A stretch of DNA of 64,000 nucleotides, taken from NCBI GenBank assembly GCA_902760315.1, contig CACWFV010000006.1, positions 1-64,000 of the forward strand, written 5' to 3'. The stretch is from an uncultured Bacteroidales bacterium. Its GTDB lineage: Bacteria > Bacteroidota > Bacteroidia > Bacteroidales > Bacteroidaceae. A program made the position numbers and the translations under genes. Of the stretch, positions 1 through 7,637 are shown one piece after another. Position 1 is the first letter of the stretch; every line of letters starts with the position of its first letter. The notes under the pieces were generated by a model. The model saw only the letters and a list, made by a program, of their open reading frames with translations. It did not search any database and had not been told where the DNA came from.

Positions 1-64
1 GTAAACCATGCGAATTACCCGTTACAATTATTCTTTTGAGAACACCCTCTGTGTTGCGACAAAT

Positions 65-328
65 TTAGCTTGTCAATGGCAATCTTTTTGTCCTATTTAC
101 CATTTTCGTGACCTCACGAAAATGGTCATCAACGTTGATTCCCAAGGTCTTACACGATTCCAAAGCACGGCCAATGGCCACCACGAAATTCTCCCATCGC
201 ACATAGCCTAACACTTGTTGCAACTCACGTGCATACCATACTTCGATAGAGTTTCCTTCATCGTCCTTGATGTCTTTTGCTATCAAGTCGAAGGCAGATT
301 TGTATTGTTGTATTTTCTGTATATCCAT
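65..328 (-). pseudogene. truncated DinD-like (damage-inducible protein D / BRO-N type) fragment
   Basis: The 87-residue product begins like the DinD family: MDIQKIQQYKSAFD, then VWYARELQQVLGY and the DHFREVTKMV stretch typical of this BRO-N-like domain. DinD proteins are normally about 270-280 residues. Here homology stops after roughly residue 76 and is followed by about 11 unrelated residues and a TAA. The expected continuation, a region rich in YACYLIAQN-type motifs, is not visible in the 64 bases left to the window edge. I infer a broken or recombined remnant. The family is linked to DNA damage and mobile elements, which fits the neighbouring XRE regulator and truncated HTH gene. Confidence 0.6.
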
Positions 329-339
329 AGTCCTTATCC

Positions 340-540
340 TTAATTCTTTATCTTTGACAATAGGAACTGTTCGTATTCTCTAACCAATAGCTCCTTTATA
401 TCAACCTCCAGCAAGTCGGCAATTTTAAGCAGACTTGCGACATCGGGCTGAGAAGAATTAGTACACCACTTGCTTACTGTAGATGGATTAACCCCCATCT
501 GCATTGAGAGCCATCGCGCAGTACGCTTTTTCTCTACCAA
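340..540 (-). CDS. small XRE-family helix-turn-helix transcriptional regulator
   Basis: The product is a Cro/C1-type HTH protein of about 66 residues. The pattern TARWLSMQMGVNPSTVSKW...QPDVASLLKIADLLEVDIKELL covers the whole HTH_3 fold, with the recognition helix around VNPSTVSKW. It has no effector domain. The only recognised start in frame is a TTG, and recognisable family sequence (RLKVVLVEKK) continues at least eight codons upstream, back to a TAA, with no ATG or GTG. The true start may therefore be non-standard, or the original start may have been lost. It is probably autoregulatory, given the repeat array in its promoter region. The downstream partner is the DinD-like fragment. Confidence 0.75.
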   Translation of the reverse strand: MVEKKRTARWLSMQMGVNPSTVSKWCTNSSQPDVASLLKIADLLEVDIKELLVREYEQFLLSKIKN

Positions 541-584
541 TACGACTTTCAGTCGGAAGGTAGTGATTTATTTTCAATTGGTTT

Positions 585-653
585 CTATTTTGCCCAAACA
601 ATCTGCTATTTTAGGCCGTATTTTGCTATTTTTAACGACTTTACCTCTATTTT
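585..653 (-). promoter_or_regulatory. four helically phased CTATTTT motifs upstream of the XRE gene
   Basis: CTATTTT occurs at 585-591, 606-612, 626-632 and 647-653, so the spacing is 21, 20 and 21 bp, close to two helical turns. The sites lie between the divergent XRE gene and the truncated HTH gene. Regular phasing could mark operator sites for the XRE protein or intrinsically bent AT-rich DNA. The motif positions are observed; the role is inferred. Confidence 0.35.
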
Positions 654-769
654 TTTAGCCTTTTAGTTAGTCCGCGAAATGTTAAAAAAAGCACTTTCTA
701 CTGCAAAAAACCTGTTTAGTTATTTTTTTGTTGTTCTTTTGCAGCCGTTTATTAAGGATAACAAACTAT

Positions 770-973
770 ATGGAAAGATTAAAAACATTGGAGGAGATGC
801 CGGGGGCATTGTCCTACCTTATTGAGAAAGTGGAGAGTCTGGAAAAGACCGCCCAAAGCTTGCTGAACAGGCAAGAAGAGTGTTGTTCACCGCATTGGAT
901 GGATGTTGACGAACTATGTGACTATATCCCATCCCACCCTGTCAAACAAATGGTCTATGAAAACATCCTGTAG
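770..973 (+). CDS. truncated excisionase/HTH_17-like protein, probably non-functional
   Basis: The likely start is the ATG at 770 (MERLKTLEEMPGAL), giving 67 residues. The first part is a short coiled-coil-like helix (LIEKVESLEKT), followed by WMDVDELCDYIPSHPVKQMVY. This resembles the first half of the excisionase-type HTH proteins of Bacteroidales mobile elements. In those proteins VY is normally followed by a short wing (roughly GWTHSRKIPYHK) and the rest of the domain, to about 90-100 residues. Here it stops after YENIL, so the second half of the DNA-binding domain is missing. Together with the DinD fragment it suggests a decayed mobile-element end. Confidence 0.55.
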   Translation: MERLKTLEEMPGALSYLIEKVESLEKTAQSLLNRQEECCSPHWMDVDELCDYIPSHPVKQMVYENIL

Positions 974-1115
974 CCTGCTTACTGCCTCTTTACTGCCTGC
1001 CTTCAGGCTCCTTCTACCCATACTCCTGCCATACATCGGTGGCGATTCCACTTAGTCGGCTATTACGCCAAGATCAGAAGACTATTATTCACTAGAAGAA
1101 TAAGTAACAACACTG

Positions 1116-1140
1116 AAGGCTCCCCACCCAAGGGAGCTTT
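1116..1140 (+). terminator. intrinsic terminator-like hairpin
   Basis: The arms GCTCCC (1119-1124) and GGGAGC (1132-1137) enclose a 7-nt loop, with flanking A/T pairs and a TTT end. It lies about 140 bp after the truncated HTH gene and just before repeat element A. The T-run is short, so activity is uncertain. Between 973 and this hairpin I see nothing else. Confidence 0.5.
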
Positions 1141-1176
1141 AGTATTATTGCTGTGCTTGTATCGCTAAAGAAAAGT

Positions 1177-1751
1177 GTCACTGTCACGCCTAAAGCACTG
1201 TGGACATGTGCGTTAAGCGTGACACTTGTTTTTGGAGCCGTTTGCGGAGTAGTAGGAGTGGACAGAGACGATGGAGCGACGGACAGAGACGCTGAAGTAC
1301 TGACCAGGCGTTATCCGGAAAAGAGAGCGGAAGGTGTGTCAACCATCCGAAGCAGGCTGACGTACTTGGTGCGACGGCTGTCGAAGATATGTGCGACGGC
1401 TGTCGAAGATATGTGCGACGGCCATCGAAAATATGTGCGACGGCCGTCGCACGAAGCAAATATGGGTGATACGGAGATGGGTTAGGGTGATACGGAGACG
1501 GGTTAGGGTGATTGGTACTACTAGCATGCTAGTTTTGCAACGTTTTGATTATGAGTGAGTTTTGGTAGTGGTCTGTCTTGTGCGCAGGGAGTTGAAAACC
1601 CTATCTCAGCCGAGTTGAAAGGAGACGAAATACAGGTGAGTTAACATTTGTTTTGATTCATTTTGATTCGTTTTGATTTGTTGCGAGAGGCAACAAAAAC
1701 AAGTGTCACGCTTAACGCTTTGTGTTGCAAATGGTTAGGCGTGACGGTGAC
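1177..1751 (+). repeat. non-coding repeat element A with palindromic terminal inverted repeats
   Basis: Both ends carry a sequence of about 50 bp in inverted orientation, and each end is itself a hairpin. The left stem is 1183-1196 with 1210-1223, and the right stem is 1705-1716 with 1734-1745. Read inward from either end, the stem is followed by ACTTGTTTTT. The interior holds a 22-bp palindrome array (1369-1452), then a TTGATTATGAGTG block near 1545, then GTTAACATTT and TTTTGATTC-type repeats from about 1640. No open reading frame in it looks like a protein. A second copy with the same order lies at 54424-55122. The right end is 14 bp past the uvrA stop. It resembles a MITE-like or REP-like element of unknown type. 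Confidence 0.8.
1369..1452 (+). repeat. 22-bp palindromic repeat array in element A (four units)
   Basis: Units start at 1369, 1391, 1413 and 1435. Each begins GTGCGACGGC, continues as a near-palindrome CGACGGCCGTCG, and ends in AAGATAT or AAAATAT. The last unit closes the array with the perfect 18-bp palindrome GTGCGACGGCCGTCGCAC. The units are directly adjacent, so this is not a CRISPR with unique spacers. Confidence 0.85.
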
Positions 1752-1765
1752 GTTTGCGATGTCTG

Positions 1766-4630
1766 TCATTTCTCTGTAGCTGTGTTACGCTCCAGTTCTT
1801 CTTTTAGATATTTGGGCGTAAAACCCCTGGCGCTGTTGGCCACCTCTTGCGGTGTTCCTGTAGTGAGTACGGTGCCACCACCGCGTCCGCCCTCAGGCCC
1901 CATGTCGATAATCCAGTCGGCTTGACGTATGACGTCCATGTTGTGTTCGATGATGATGACGGTGTTTCCTCGATCTACCAGTCGACGGATAGCATCCATG
2001 AGAATGCGGATGTCCTCGAAGTGCAGACCAGTGGTAGGCTCGTCAAGGATATAGAGTGTTTTGCCTGTATCACGTTTTGAGAGTTCGGCGGCTAACTTAA
2101 TACGTTGGCTTTCGCCACCGGAGAGGGTGGTGGAGGGCTGTCCCAGTTTGATATAACCAAGTCCTACATCTTGTATGGTCTTAATTTTCTGTAGGATGTT
2201 TGGAACATTTTCAAAGAATTCACATGCCTGGTTGATGGTCATGTCGAGCACGTCAGCAATGGACTTGCCCTTAAATCGTACCTCCAATGTTTCTCGGTTA
2301 TAGCGCTTTCCATGACATTCCTCGCAAGGAACCTGGATGTTGGGCAGGAAGTTCATCTCGATGGTCTTGTAGCCATTGCCTCCACACGTTTCGCAACGTC
2401 CTCCCTTGACATTGAACGAGAAGCGGCCCGGCTTGTAGCCGCGAATCTGGGCTTCGGGCAGGTTGACAAACAAGGAGCGAATGTCAGCGAAGACACCCGT
2501 ATAGGTGGCCGGATTGGAGCGTGGTGTGCGCCCAATGGGTGTCTGGTCGACGTTGACAACCTTGTCGATGTGCTCCATTCCCTCTATGCTGTCGTAGGGC
2601 AGCGGCGCCTGCAGCGAGCGGTAGAAATGTTTGGAGAGTATGGGGTAGAGCGTTTCGTTGATGAGTGTAGACTTGCCGGAGCCGCTGACGCCTGTGACGA
2701 CGGTGAGTTGGCCAAGTGGAAACGAGACATCGATGTTCTTGAGATTGTTGCCGCGACAGCCATGTAGGGTGAGTGTTGTTTGAGGGGTTGAGGCTTGGCC
2801 TCTTGTCGTGTGCGTATCGTGGCAGACGGATCCATTCAGGTATTGAGCTGTCAGTGTGTTGCTTTTCAGCATTTCGGCTGGTGTACCTTGGAACACTACC
2901 TCGCCGCCTTTGCGTCCGGCACGCGGTCCGATGTCAACAATGTAGTCCGCATTGAGCATCATGTCGCGGTCGTGTTCAACGACGATGACGGTATTACCCA
3001 GGTCACGTAGTTCTTTCAGCGACCGGATGAGGCGCTCGTTGTCTCGCTGGTGCAGGCCGATACTGGGCTCGTCGAGGATGTAAAGTACATTGACAAGTTG
3101 CGACCCTATTTGAGTTGCTAAACGGATGCGTTGGCTCTCACCACCAGAGAGGCTGGCAGACTGGCGGTTCAGCGACAGATAGTCCAGTCCGACATCGAGT
3201 AAGAAGTCCAGTCTGGTACGTATTTCCTTCAATATCTCTGCTGCTATTTTGTGCTGTTGTGCGTCAAGATGGTTTTCCACTTCGTTAAGCCACTGGCGCA
3301 GGTCGGTGAGGTCCATTGCCGCCAACTCGGAGATGTTTTTGTTCCATATCTTATATGATAGCGCTTCGCGGTTAAGCCGCTGACCTTTACACTCTGGGCA
3401 CTGACACTCGGCCAGAAACTGTTCTGCCCACTTTTCAGAGCCCAATGCGGGAGTGCGGCGTGAAGATGTAGCACTATCGTCATCGTCCATGACGGACCGC
3501 AGATATTTGATGACACCGTCGTAGTCCACGAAATAGTCGCTGGAGGTGTGAACCAGTTCCTTGTCGATGCGTACAGGTTCGAGGGTTCCGTAGAGTATTT
3601 CGTTGAGGGCCTCCTCCGGAATGTCTTCGATAGGAGTCTTCAAGTTGCATTCATAGTTGGCAAGTATGGCGCTAATCTGCCAGAAAATCATCTGGTTCTT
3701 GTATTTGCCCAAGGGCACTATGCCCCCCTCATGGATAGAGCGCTTGCGGTTAGGAATGACTTTCGTCAGGTCAATTTCGTTGACATACCCCAGTCCCTTG
3801 CATCTTGGACAGGCACCTTGAGGAGAATTAAATGAAAAAGTGTTAGGAGCGGGATCGCTATAGGAAATGCCTGTCGTGGGACACATTAAACGGCGCGAGA
3901 AGTGCTTGATGTTGCCCGTTTCGTAATCCATAATCATGACGATGCCTTCGCCTTGCTTCAGGGCTATCTGTATAGACTTTTTCAAACGGTCGTCAGCTCC
4001 TTTGACGGACATGCGGTCGATGACGACCTCAATGTCGTGGTTCTTGTAGCGGTCAACCTTCATACCTTGGACGAGTTCCTTTACCTCTCCGTCTATACGA
4101 ATATGAAGGTACCCCTTGCGGCGCATCGACTCAAACAATTCGCGGTAGTGCCCTTTGCGGCTCTTGACCAGTGGTGCCAGAATGAGAATCTTTTTGTCTG
4201 CATAGTCGTGTTCTACCATCTCTATGATTTTCTCTTCCGTGTATTTTACCATTGGCTCTCCCGTAACATAGCTGTAGGCACGGCCGGTACGGGCATAGAG
4301 CAGGCGCATGTAGTCGTAAATCTCAGTGGTGGTCCCAACAGTAGAGCGCGGGTTCTTGTTGGTGGTCTTCTGTTCGATACTGATGACGGGCGACAGTCCT
4401 GTAATTTTGTCGACGTCGGGGCGTTCCATACCGCCCAGGAAGTTGCGGGCATAGGCCGAGAATGTTTCTATATATCGGCGCTGTCCTTCTGCAAAGATGG
4501 TGTCGAAAGCAAGCGACGATTTGCCACTGCCACTGAGTCCGGTAATAACGGTCAGCGAGTTGCGAGGTATTTCGACGTCTATGTTTTTTAAATTATGTAC
4601 GCGTGCGCCGAATACTTGTATTTTTTCCAT
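1766..4630 (-). CDS. uvrA: excinuclease ABC subunit UvrA
   Basis: This is the 954-residue DNA-damage recognition ATPase of nucleotide excision repair, acting with UvrB and UvrC. Visible features are [17 protein letters not shown] at the start, the first Walker [10 protein letters not shown], and a CxxC zinc-binding region (CPRCKGLGY). The first [12 protein letters not shown] signature is followed by a second Walker A (GVSGSGKS), the zinc motif CETCGGNGY...[10 protein letters not shown], and the second signature [12 protein letters not shown] with LDEPTTGLH. The ATG at 4630 was chosen because family homology begins there. The 114 codons upstream in the same frame do not resemble UvrA. The length matches the family (about 940). 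Confidence 0.97.
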   Translation of the reverse strand: MEKIQVFGARVHNLKNIDVEIPRNSLTVITGLSGSGKSSLAFDTIFAEGQRRYIETFSAYARNFLGGMERPDVDKITGLSPVISIEQKTTNKNPRSTVGTTTEIYDYMRLLYARTGRAYSYVTGEPMVKYTEEKIIEMVEHDYADKKILILAPLVKSRKGHYRELFESMRRKGYLHIRIDGEVKELVQGMKVDRYKNHDIEVVIDRMSVKGADDRLKKSIQIALKQGEGIVMIMDYETGNIKHFSRRLMCPTTGISYSDPAPNTFSFNSPQGACPRCKGLGYVNEIDLTKVIPNRKRSIHEGGIVPLGKYKNQMIFWQISAILANYECNLKTPIEDIPEEALNEILYGTLEPVRIDKELVHTSSDYFVDYDGVIKYLRSVMDDDDSATSSRRTPALGSEKWAEQFLAECQCPECKGQRLNREALSYKIWNKNISELAAMDLTDLRQWLNEVENHLDAQQHKIAAEILKEIRTRLDFLLDVGLDYLSLNRQSASLSGGESQRIRLATQIGSQLVNVLYILDEPSIGLHQRDNERLIRSLKELRDLGNTVIVVEHDRDMMLNADYIVDIGPRAGRKGGEVVFQGTPAEMLKSNTLTAQYLNGSVCHDTHTTRGQASTPQTTLTLHGCRGNNLKNIDVSFPLGQLTVVTGVSGSGKSTLINETLYPILSKHFYRSLQAPLPYDSIEGMEHIDKVVNVDQTPIGRTPRSNPATYTGVFADIRSLFVNLPEAQIRGYKPGRFSFNVKGGRCETCGGNGYKTIEMNFLPNIQVPCEECHGKRYNRETLEVRFKGKSIADVLDMTINQACEFFENVPNILQKIKTIQDVGLGYIKLGQPSTTLSGGESQRIKLAAELSKRDTGKTLYILDEPTTGLHFEDIRILMDAIRRLVDRGNTVIIIEHNMDVIRQADWIIDMGPEGGRGGGTVLTTGTPQEVANSARGFTPKYLKEELERNTATEK

Positions 4631-4673
4631 GAGTGGATGAAGATGATGGGTTAATGAGCTTAACAATAACCTG

Positions 4674-5351
4674 TTATTGGTTAGTGCTTTCCGTTGTGTT
4701 GAAATTGCGTAGCAAATTGACATCGCGCCGAATGCTATAATCTCTGCCGTCAGCACCGCGAGCCTTGACGTAAACGAAGTAGACACCATCCTTGACGGGA
4801 TGGCCATTGTAGGTTCCATCCCAACCGCTTTTCTCTGTTGACCAGTCAGTCCATTCATAGAGTTTCTGACCATGACGGTTGAAAATGTACGCGTGGAACT
4901 CGATGATGCTCTTGGTGGTAGTCTTTGCTTGGTAGAAGTCGTTAATCTGGTCGTTATTCGGCGAGAAGGCATTAGGCATCTCCAGATGGCTGTCGCTGAT
5001 GGTGATGGTAATAGACTTTGTCTCTATCGCCTCACCGTCAAGCATCACGTTCAGCGTCACGATGTTCTTTCCAGCATCGGTAAATGTGTACGAGGTGTTT
5101 TCCTCGTAGCGTGTAATGTTGATGCCTGCTGAGGTGTTGACGATGTACCACTCAATGGTAGCTGCAGGGTCCAGGCTGGCTGGGTTTGACGTAAATTCGA
5201 CGTAGAGTGGTGCCTCGGCATCAAAGTTGTCGGTCTCTACCACCTCTACACCTTTCTTGTCGGTGTATGTTGCCTTCAGCGTGATGTCGGCTGCAGCCTT
5301 TGATGCAAGCAGACAAAAGGCAAAAAGGGTTAATAATTTACCTATTTTCAT
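4674..5351 (-). CDS. secreted protein with gliding-motility/T9SS type B C-terminal sorting domain
   Basis: The product has about 225 residues and starts with a signal peptide (MKIGKLLTLFAFCLLASKAAAD). A PKD-like, Ig-fold region lies at roughly residues 25-125 (YTFTDAGKNIVTLNV). The C-terminal half (MPNAFSPNNDQINDFY...YIFNRHGQKLYEW...WDGTYNGHPVKDGVYFVYVKA) is the CHU_C / gliding-motility-associated domain used as a type B T9SS sorting signal. It is therefore probably exported by T9SS and retained at the cell surface. It ends 43 bp before uvrA on the same strand. The start was chosen at MKIG because that gives the signal peptide. The ligand is unknown. Confidence 0.8.
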   Translation of the reverse strand: MKIGKLLTLFAFCLLASKAAADITLKATYTDKKGVEVVETDNFDAEAPLYVEFTSNPASLDPAATIEWYIVNTSAGINITRYEENTSYTFTDAGKNIVTLNVMLDGEAIETKSITITISDSHLEMPNAFSPNNDQINDFYQAKTTTKSIIEFHAYIFNRHGQKLYEWTDWSTEKSGWDGTYNGHPVKDGVYFVYVKARGADGRDYSIRRDVNLLRNFNTTESTNQ

Positions 5352-5413
5352 AATGTTGTGCGAATATTTGTGCAAAATTACGGAAAAAAGTAGAACTTAC
5401 GCATCTTTTTTTG

Positions 5414-5421
5414 TAATTTTG
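5414..5421 (+). promoter_or_regulatory. Bacteroidota -7 promoter element (TAATTTTG)
   Basis: TAATTTTG matches the TAnnTTTG -7 consensus and lies 28 bp before the LysM/PBP1 gene. A clear -33 TTTG is not visible at the usual spacing, so the call rests on the -7 box and its position. Confidence 0.5.
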
Positions 5422-5448
5422 TAGCGTAAAAGTGAAAAATAGCAGTTT

Positions 5449-6822
5449 ATGAAACGATTATTTAGATATTTTTTTCTATTGACAGTGTTTTCATTCGTTG
5501 CCGAGGGCGCAATGTCTCAGGTTCCAAAATTCAAGGAACTTCATAAGGTGAAGCGTAAGGAAACCATTTTTGGCATAGCCCGTGACAATGGATTGACCAT
5601 TGACGAACTAATAGAAGCCAACCCAGAGATGAAAACTCCTGGATATGAACTGCGTAAGGGCGACTATATCAAAATTCCCTTTCCGCCGGCACACCCTGAG
5701 ATGGAGTCGGTCAACGAGCAACTCCAGATGCCCACCAAGCCGGTCGTCGTTGAGCGCGACATGAGGCAGCGCGAAATCAGGGTTGGCGTGATGCTGCCCC
5801 TGCACGATGACAATGGCGACGGACGCCGCATGGTGGAGTACTATCGTGGCGTGCTGATGGCCTGCGACAGTCTGCGTGCCCATGGCATTTCTACCGATGT
5901 CCGTGCCTGGAATCTGGCAGAGCATAGTGACGTGCAGCATGTGCTGAACGACCCGAAGGCCGCCGACTGCGACCTCATTATCGGTCCGCTATACACCAAG
6001 CAGGTGAAGGCCCTGGGCGACTTTGCCCTGCGGCATGACATCCGCCTGTTAATACCTTTTTCTATCAATTCCAATGAACTCTTCGATAATGCCAATATCT
6101 TTCAGGTATTTCAGAATGGAAATCAAACCAATAATAGTTACGTATTCCGCTTTTATCAGCGTTTTAAGGGTAGCCATGTCGTCATCATCGACTGTAACGA
6201 CTCTACCAGCACCAAAGGCAGTTTTACCACGGTGCTACGGCGAAAACTGGAACAGGAGGGCGCTACTTACTCTATTACAAACCTGAAGTCGAGCGAGGCC
6301 AAGTTTAGGCAGAGCTTCTCTCCCGCCAAGCACAATGTGGTGGTGCTGAATACAAGTCGCTCACAAGAGCTGAATGTGGCCTTTGCCAAGCTCAACGGAC
6401 TGAAGATGACATCTGCCGACTTGCAGATCTCGATGTTCGGATACCCAGAATGGCTCATGTATATCCGTCAGCATTTAGACAATTTCTATAAGTTCGATAC
6501 CTATATTCCATCGACCTATTATATGAGTCCCTTGTCACACCGTGCCGAGCATTTCAAGAAGAAATATCGGTGGAACTTCCATCAAGATATGCAGCCCTAC
6601 CATCAGCATTATGCTGTGACAGGCTTTGATCAGGCATACTTCATGATAAAAGGATTGCATATGTATGGTACTCACTTTACCGGTGCCTCCGGAATGGTGG
6701 GCTATACTCCCCTTCAGACTCCGCTGCACTTTGAACGCATAGGGAACGGAGGGTTGCAGAACCGGGCCATCTTGTTCGTTCACTATACACCTCAGAACAA
6801 GATAGAGACCATTAATTTTTAA
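5449..6822 (+). CDS. LysM domain protein fused to a periplasmic-binding (PBP1-type) domain
   Basis: The product has 457 residues. An N-terminal signal peptide (to about residue 24, VAEGAMSQ) is followed by one LysM repeat at roughly residues 32-75 (HKVKRKETIFGIARDNGLTIDELIEANP). LysM domains bind peptidoglycan. From about residue 110 the sequence (IRVGVMLPLHDDNGDGRRMVEYYRGVLMAC...DLIIGPLYTKQVKALGDFA...LLIPFSIN) has the fold pattern of Leu/Ile/Val-type substrate-binding proteins, as in ABC transporter binding proteins and LpoA-like regulators. No transporter genes are adjacent. It may be a wall-anchored sensor or a regulator of cell-wall synthesis; this role is inferred. The PorT-like barrel gene follows directly. 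Confidence 0.8.
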   Translation: MKRLFRYFFLLTVFSFVAEGAMSQVPKFKELHKVKRKETIFGIARDNGLTIDELIEANPEMKTPGYELRKGDYIKIPFPPAHPEMESVNEQLQMPTKPVVVERDMRQREIRVGVMLPLHDDNGDGRRMVEYYRGVLMACDSLRAHGISTDVRAWNLAEHSDVQHVLNDPKAADCDLIIGPLYTKQVKALGDFALRHDIRLLIPFSINSNELFDNANIFQVFQNGNQTNNSYVFRFYQRFKGSHVVIIDCNDSTSTKGSFTTVLRRKLEQEGATYSITNLKSSEAKFRQSFSPAKHNVVVLNTSRSQELNVAFAKLNGLKMTSADLQISMFGYPEWLMYIRQHLDNFYKFDTYIPSTYYMSPLSHRAEHFKKKYRWNFHQDMQPYHQHYAVTGFDQAYFMIKGLHMYGTHFTGASGMVGYTPLQTPLHFERIGNGGLQNRAILFVHYTPQNKIETINF

Positions 6823-6858
6823 TGCTGAAAAGTGAATTGTTGCTACCCCACGAATAAA

Positions 6859-7635
6859 GTGAAAAGTAAAAAAGTGAAAAAACTGTTGTCTCTTAGCCTA
6901 TTAGCTTTGCTCCCCTTTACAGCTGCAGCTCAGGTAGGTGAATACCGCACCGATTTTGCTATTGGTGGCAGTGCTGGTGTCATGATGAGTAATGTAGGTT
7001 TCGTACCCGACGTGCCACAGGGAATGTTGATGGGCTATACGGCCGGACTTTCAGTTCGTTATACTTGTGAGAAGTATTTCAGTAGTATTTGTTCCATCGT
7101 GGGTGAGGTAAATATTGCGCAGACGGGGTGGAAAGAAGATATCCGTGATGTCAACGACGAACGAGTATACTATGCTGACGATGCTGCTAAGGTCTCACCG
7201 CTGAGCTATGAACGCACATTGACCTATCTGCAGATACCCTTTATGGCCCGTCTAGGGTGGGGGCGAGAGCGCAAGGGCTTGCAGGCGTTTATTCAGGCTG
7301 GCCCGCAGATAGGTGTCTATCTGGGTGAGTCGGTCAGGTCCAATATTGATTTGACAAGGAGCGTGGCCAATAGCCGTGCTTCTCAGGTGGTTGCTCAGGA
7401 CACGTTGTCAGTACAAAATAAGTTTGACTATGGTATCGCTGCCGGTGGTGGCATTGAGTTCTCGGTTCCCAAAGTGGGACATTTCATTTTGGAGGGCCGT
7501 TACTACTACGGATTGGGCAACATCTTCAAAAACTCGAAGAGCGACTATTTCGGCAAGTCCAACTATGGACAGATAATTATCAAGGCCACCTACCTCTTCG
7601 ATATTGTCAGAACAAAAAACTCTAAAATTAAATAA
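6859..7635 (+). CDS. PorT-family outer-membrane beta-barrel protein
   Basis: The product has about 258 residues: a signal peptide (KKLLSLSLLALLPFTAAAQ) followed by alternating amphipathic strands typical of the OmpA-like/PorT barrel fold. Examples are GGSAGVMMSNVG, LSVRYTCEKYFSSICSIVGEVN, YLQIPFMARLGWG and AFIQAGPQIGVYLG, with a C-terminal strand ending in KATYLF. No ATG is available. GTG codons at 6832, 6859 and 6874 are possible, and 6859 gives the cleanest basic N-terminus before the hydrophobic core. PorT is required for T9SS in Porphyromonas, but this broad family also has other members. It lies 2 bp before the peptide transporter gene and probably shares its transcript. Confidence 0.7.
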   Translation: MKSKKVKKLLSLSLLALLPFTAAAQVGEYRTDFAIGGSAGVMMSNVGFVPDVPQGMLMGYTAGLSVRYTCEKYFSSICSIVGEVNIAQTGWKEDIRDVNDERVYYADDAAKVSPLSYERTLTYLQIPFMARLGWGRERKGLQAFIQAGPQIGVYLGESVRSNIDLTRSVANSRASQVVAQDTLSVQNKFDYGIAAGGGIEFSVPKVGHFILEGRYYYGLGNIFKNSKSDYFGKSNYGQIIIKATYLFDIVRTKNSKIK

Positions 7636-7637
7636 CT

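Noticed and set aside
1369..1452. CRISPR array
   Set aside because: The 22-bp units are directly adjacent without unique spacers, there are only three or four, and no cas genes are present.
1153..1485. 110-codon open frame inside repeat element A
   Set aside because: It runs through the 22-bp palindrome array, and its product (repeats of ICATAVEDMCD) merely mirrors the DNA repeat. A similar frame in element B differs in everything but the repeat.
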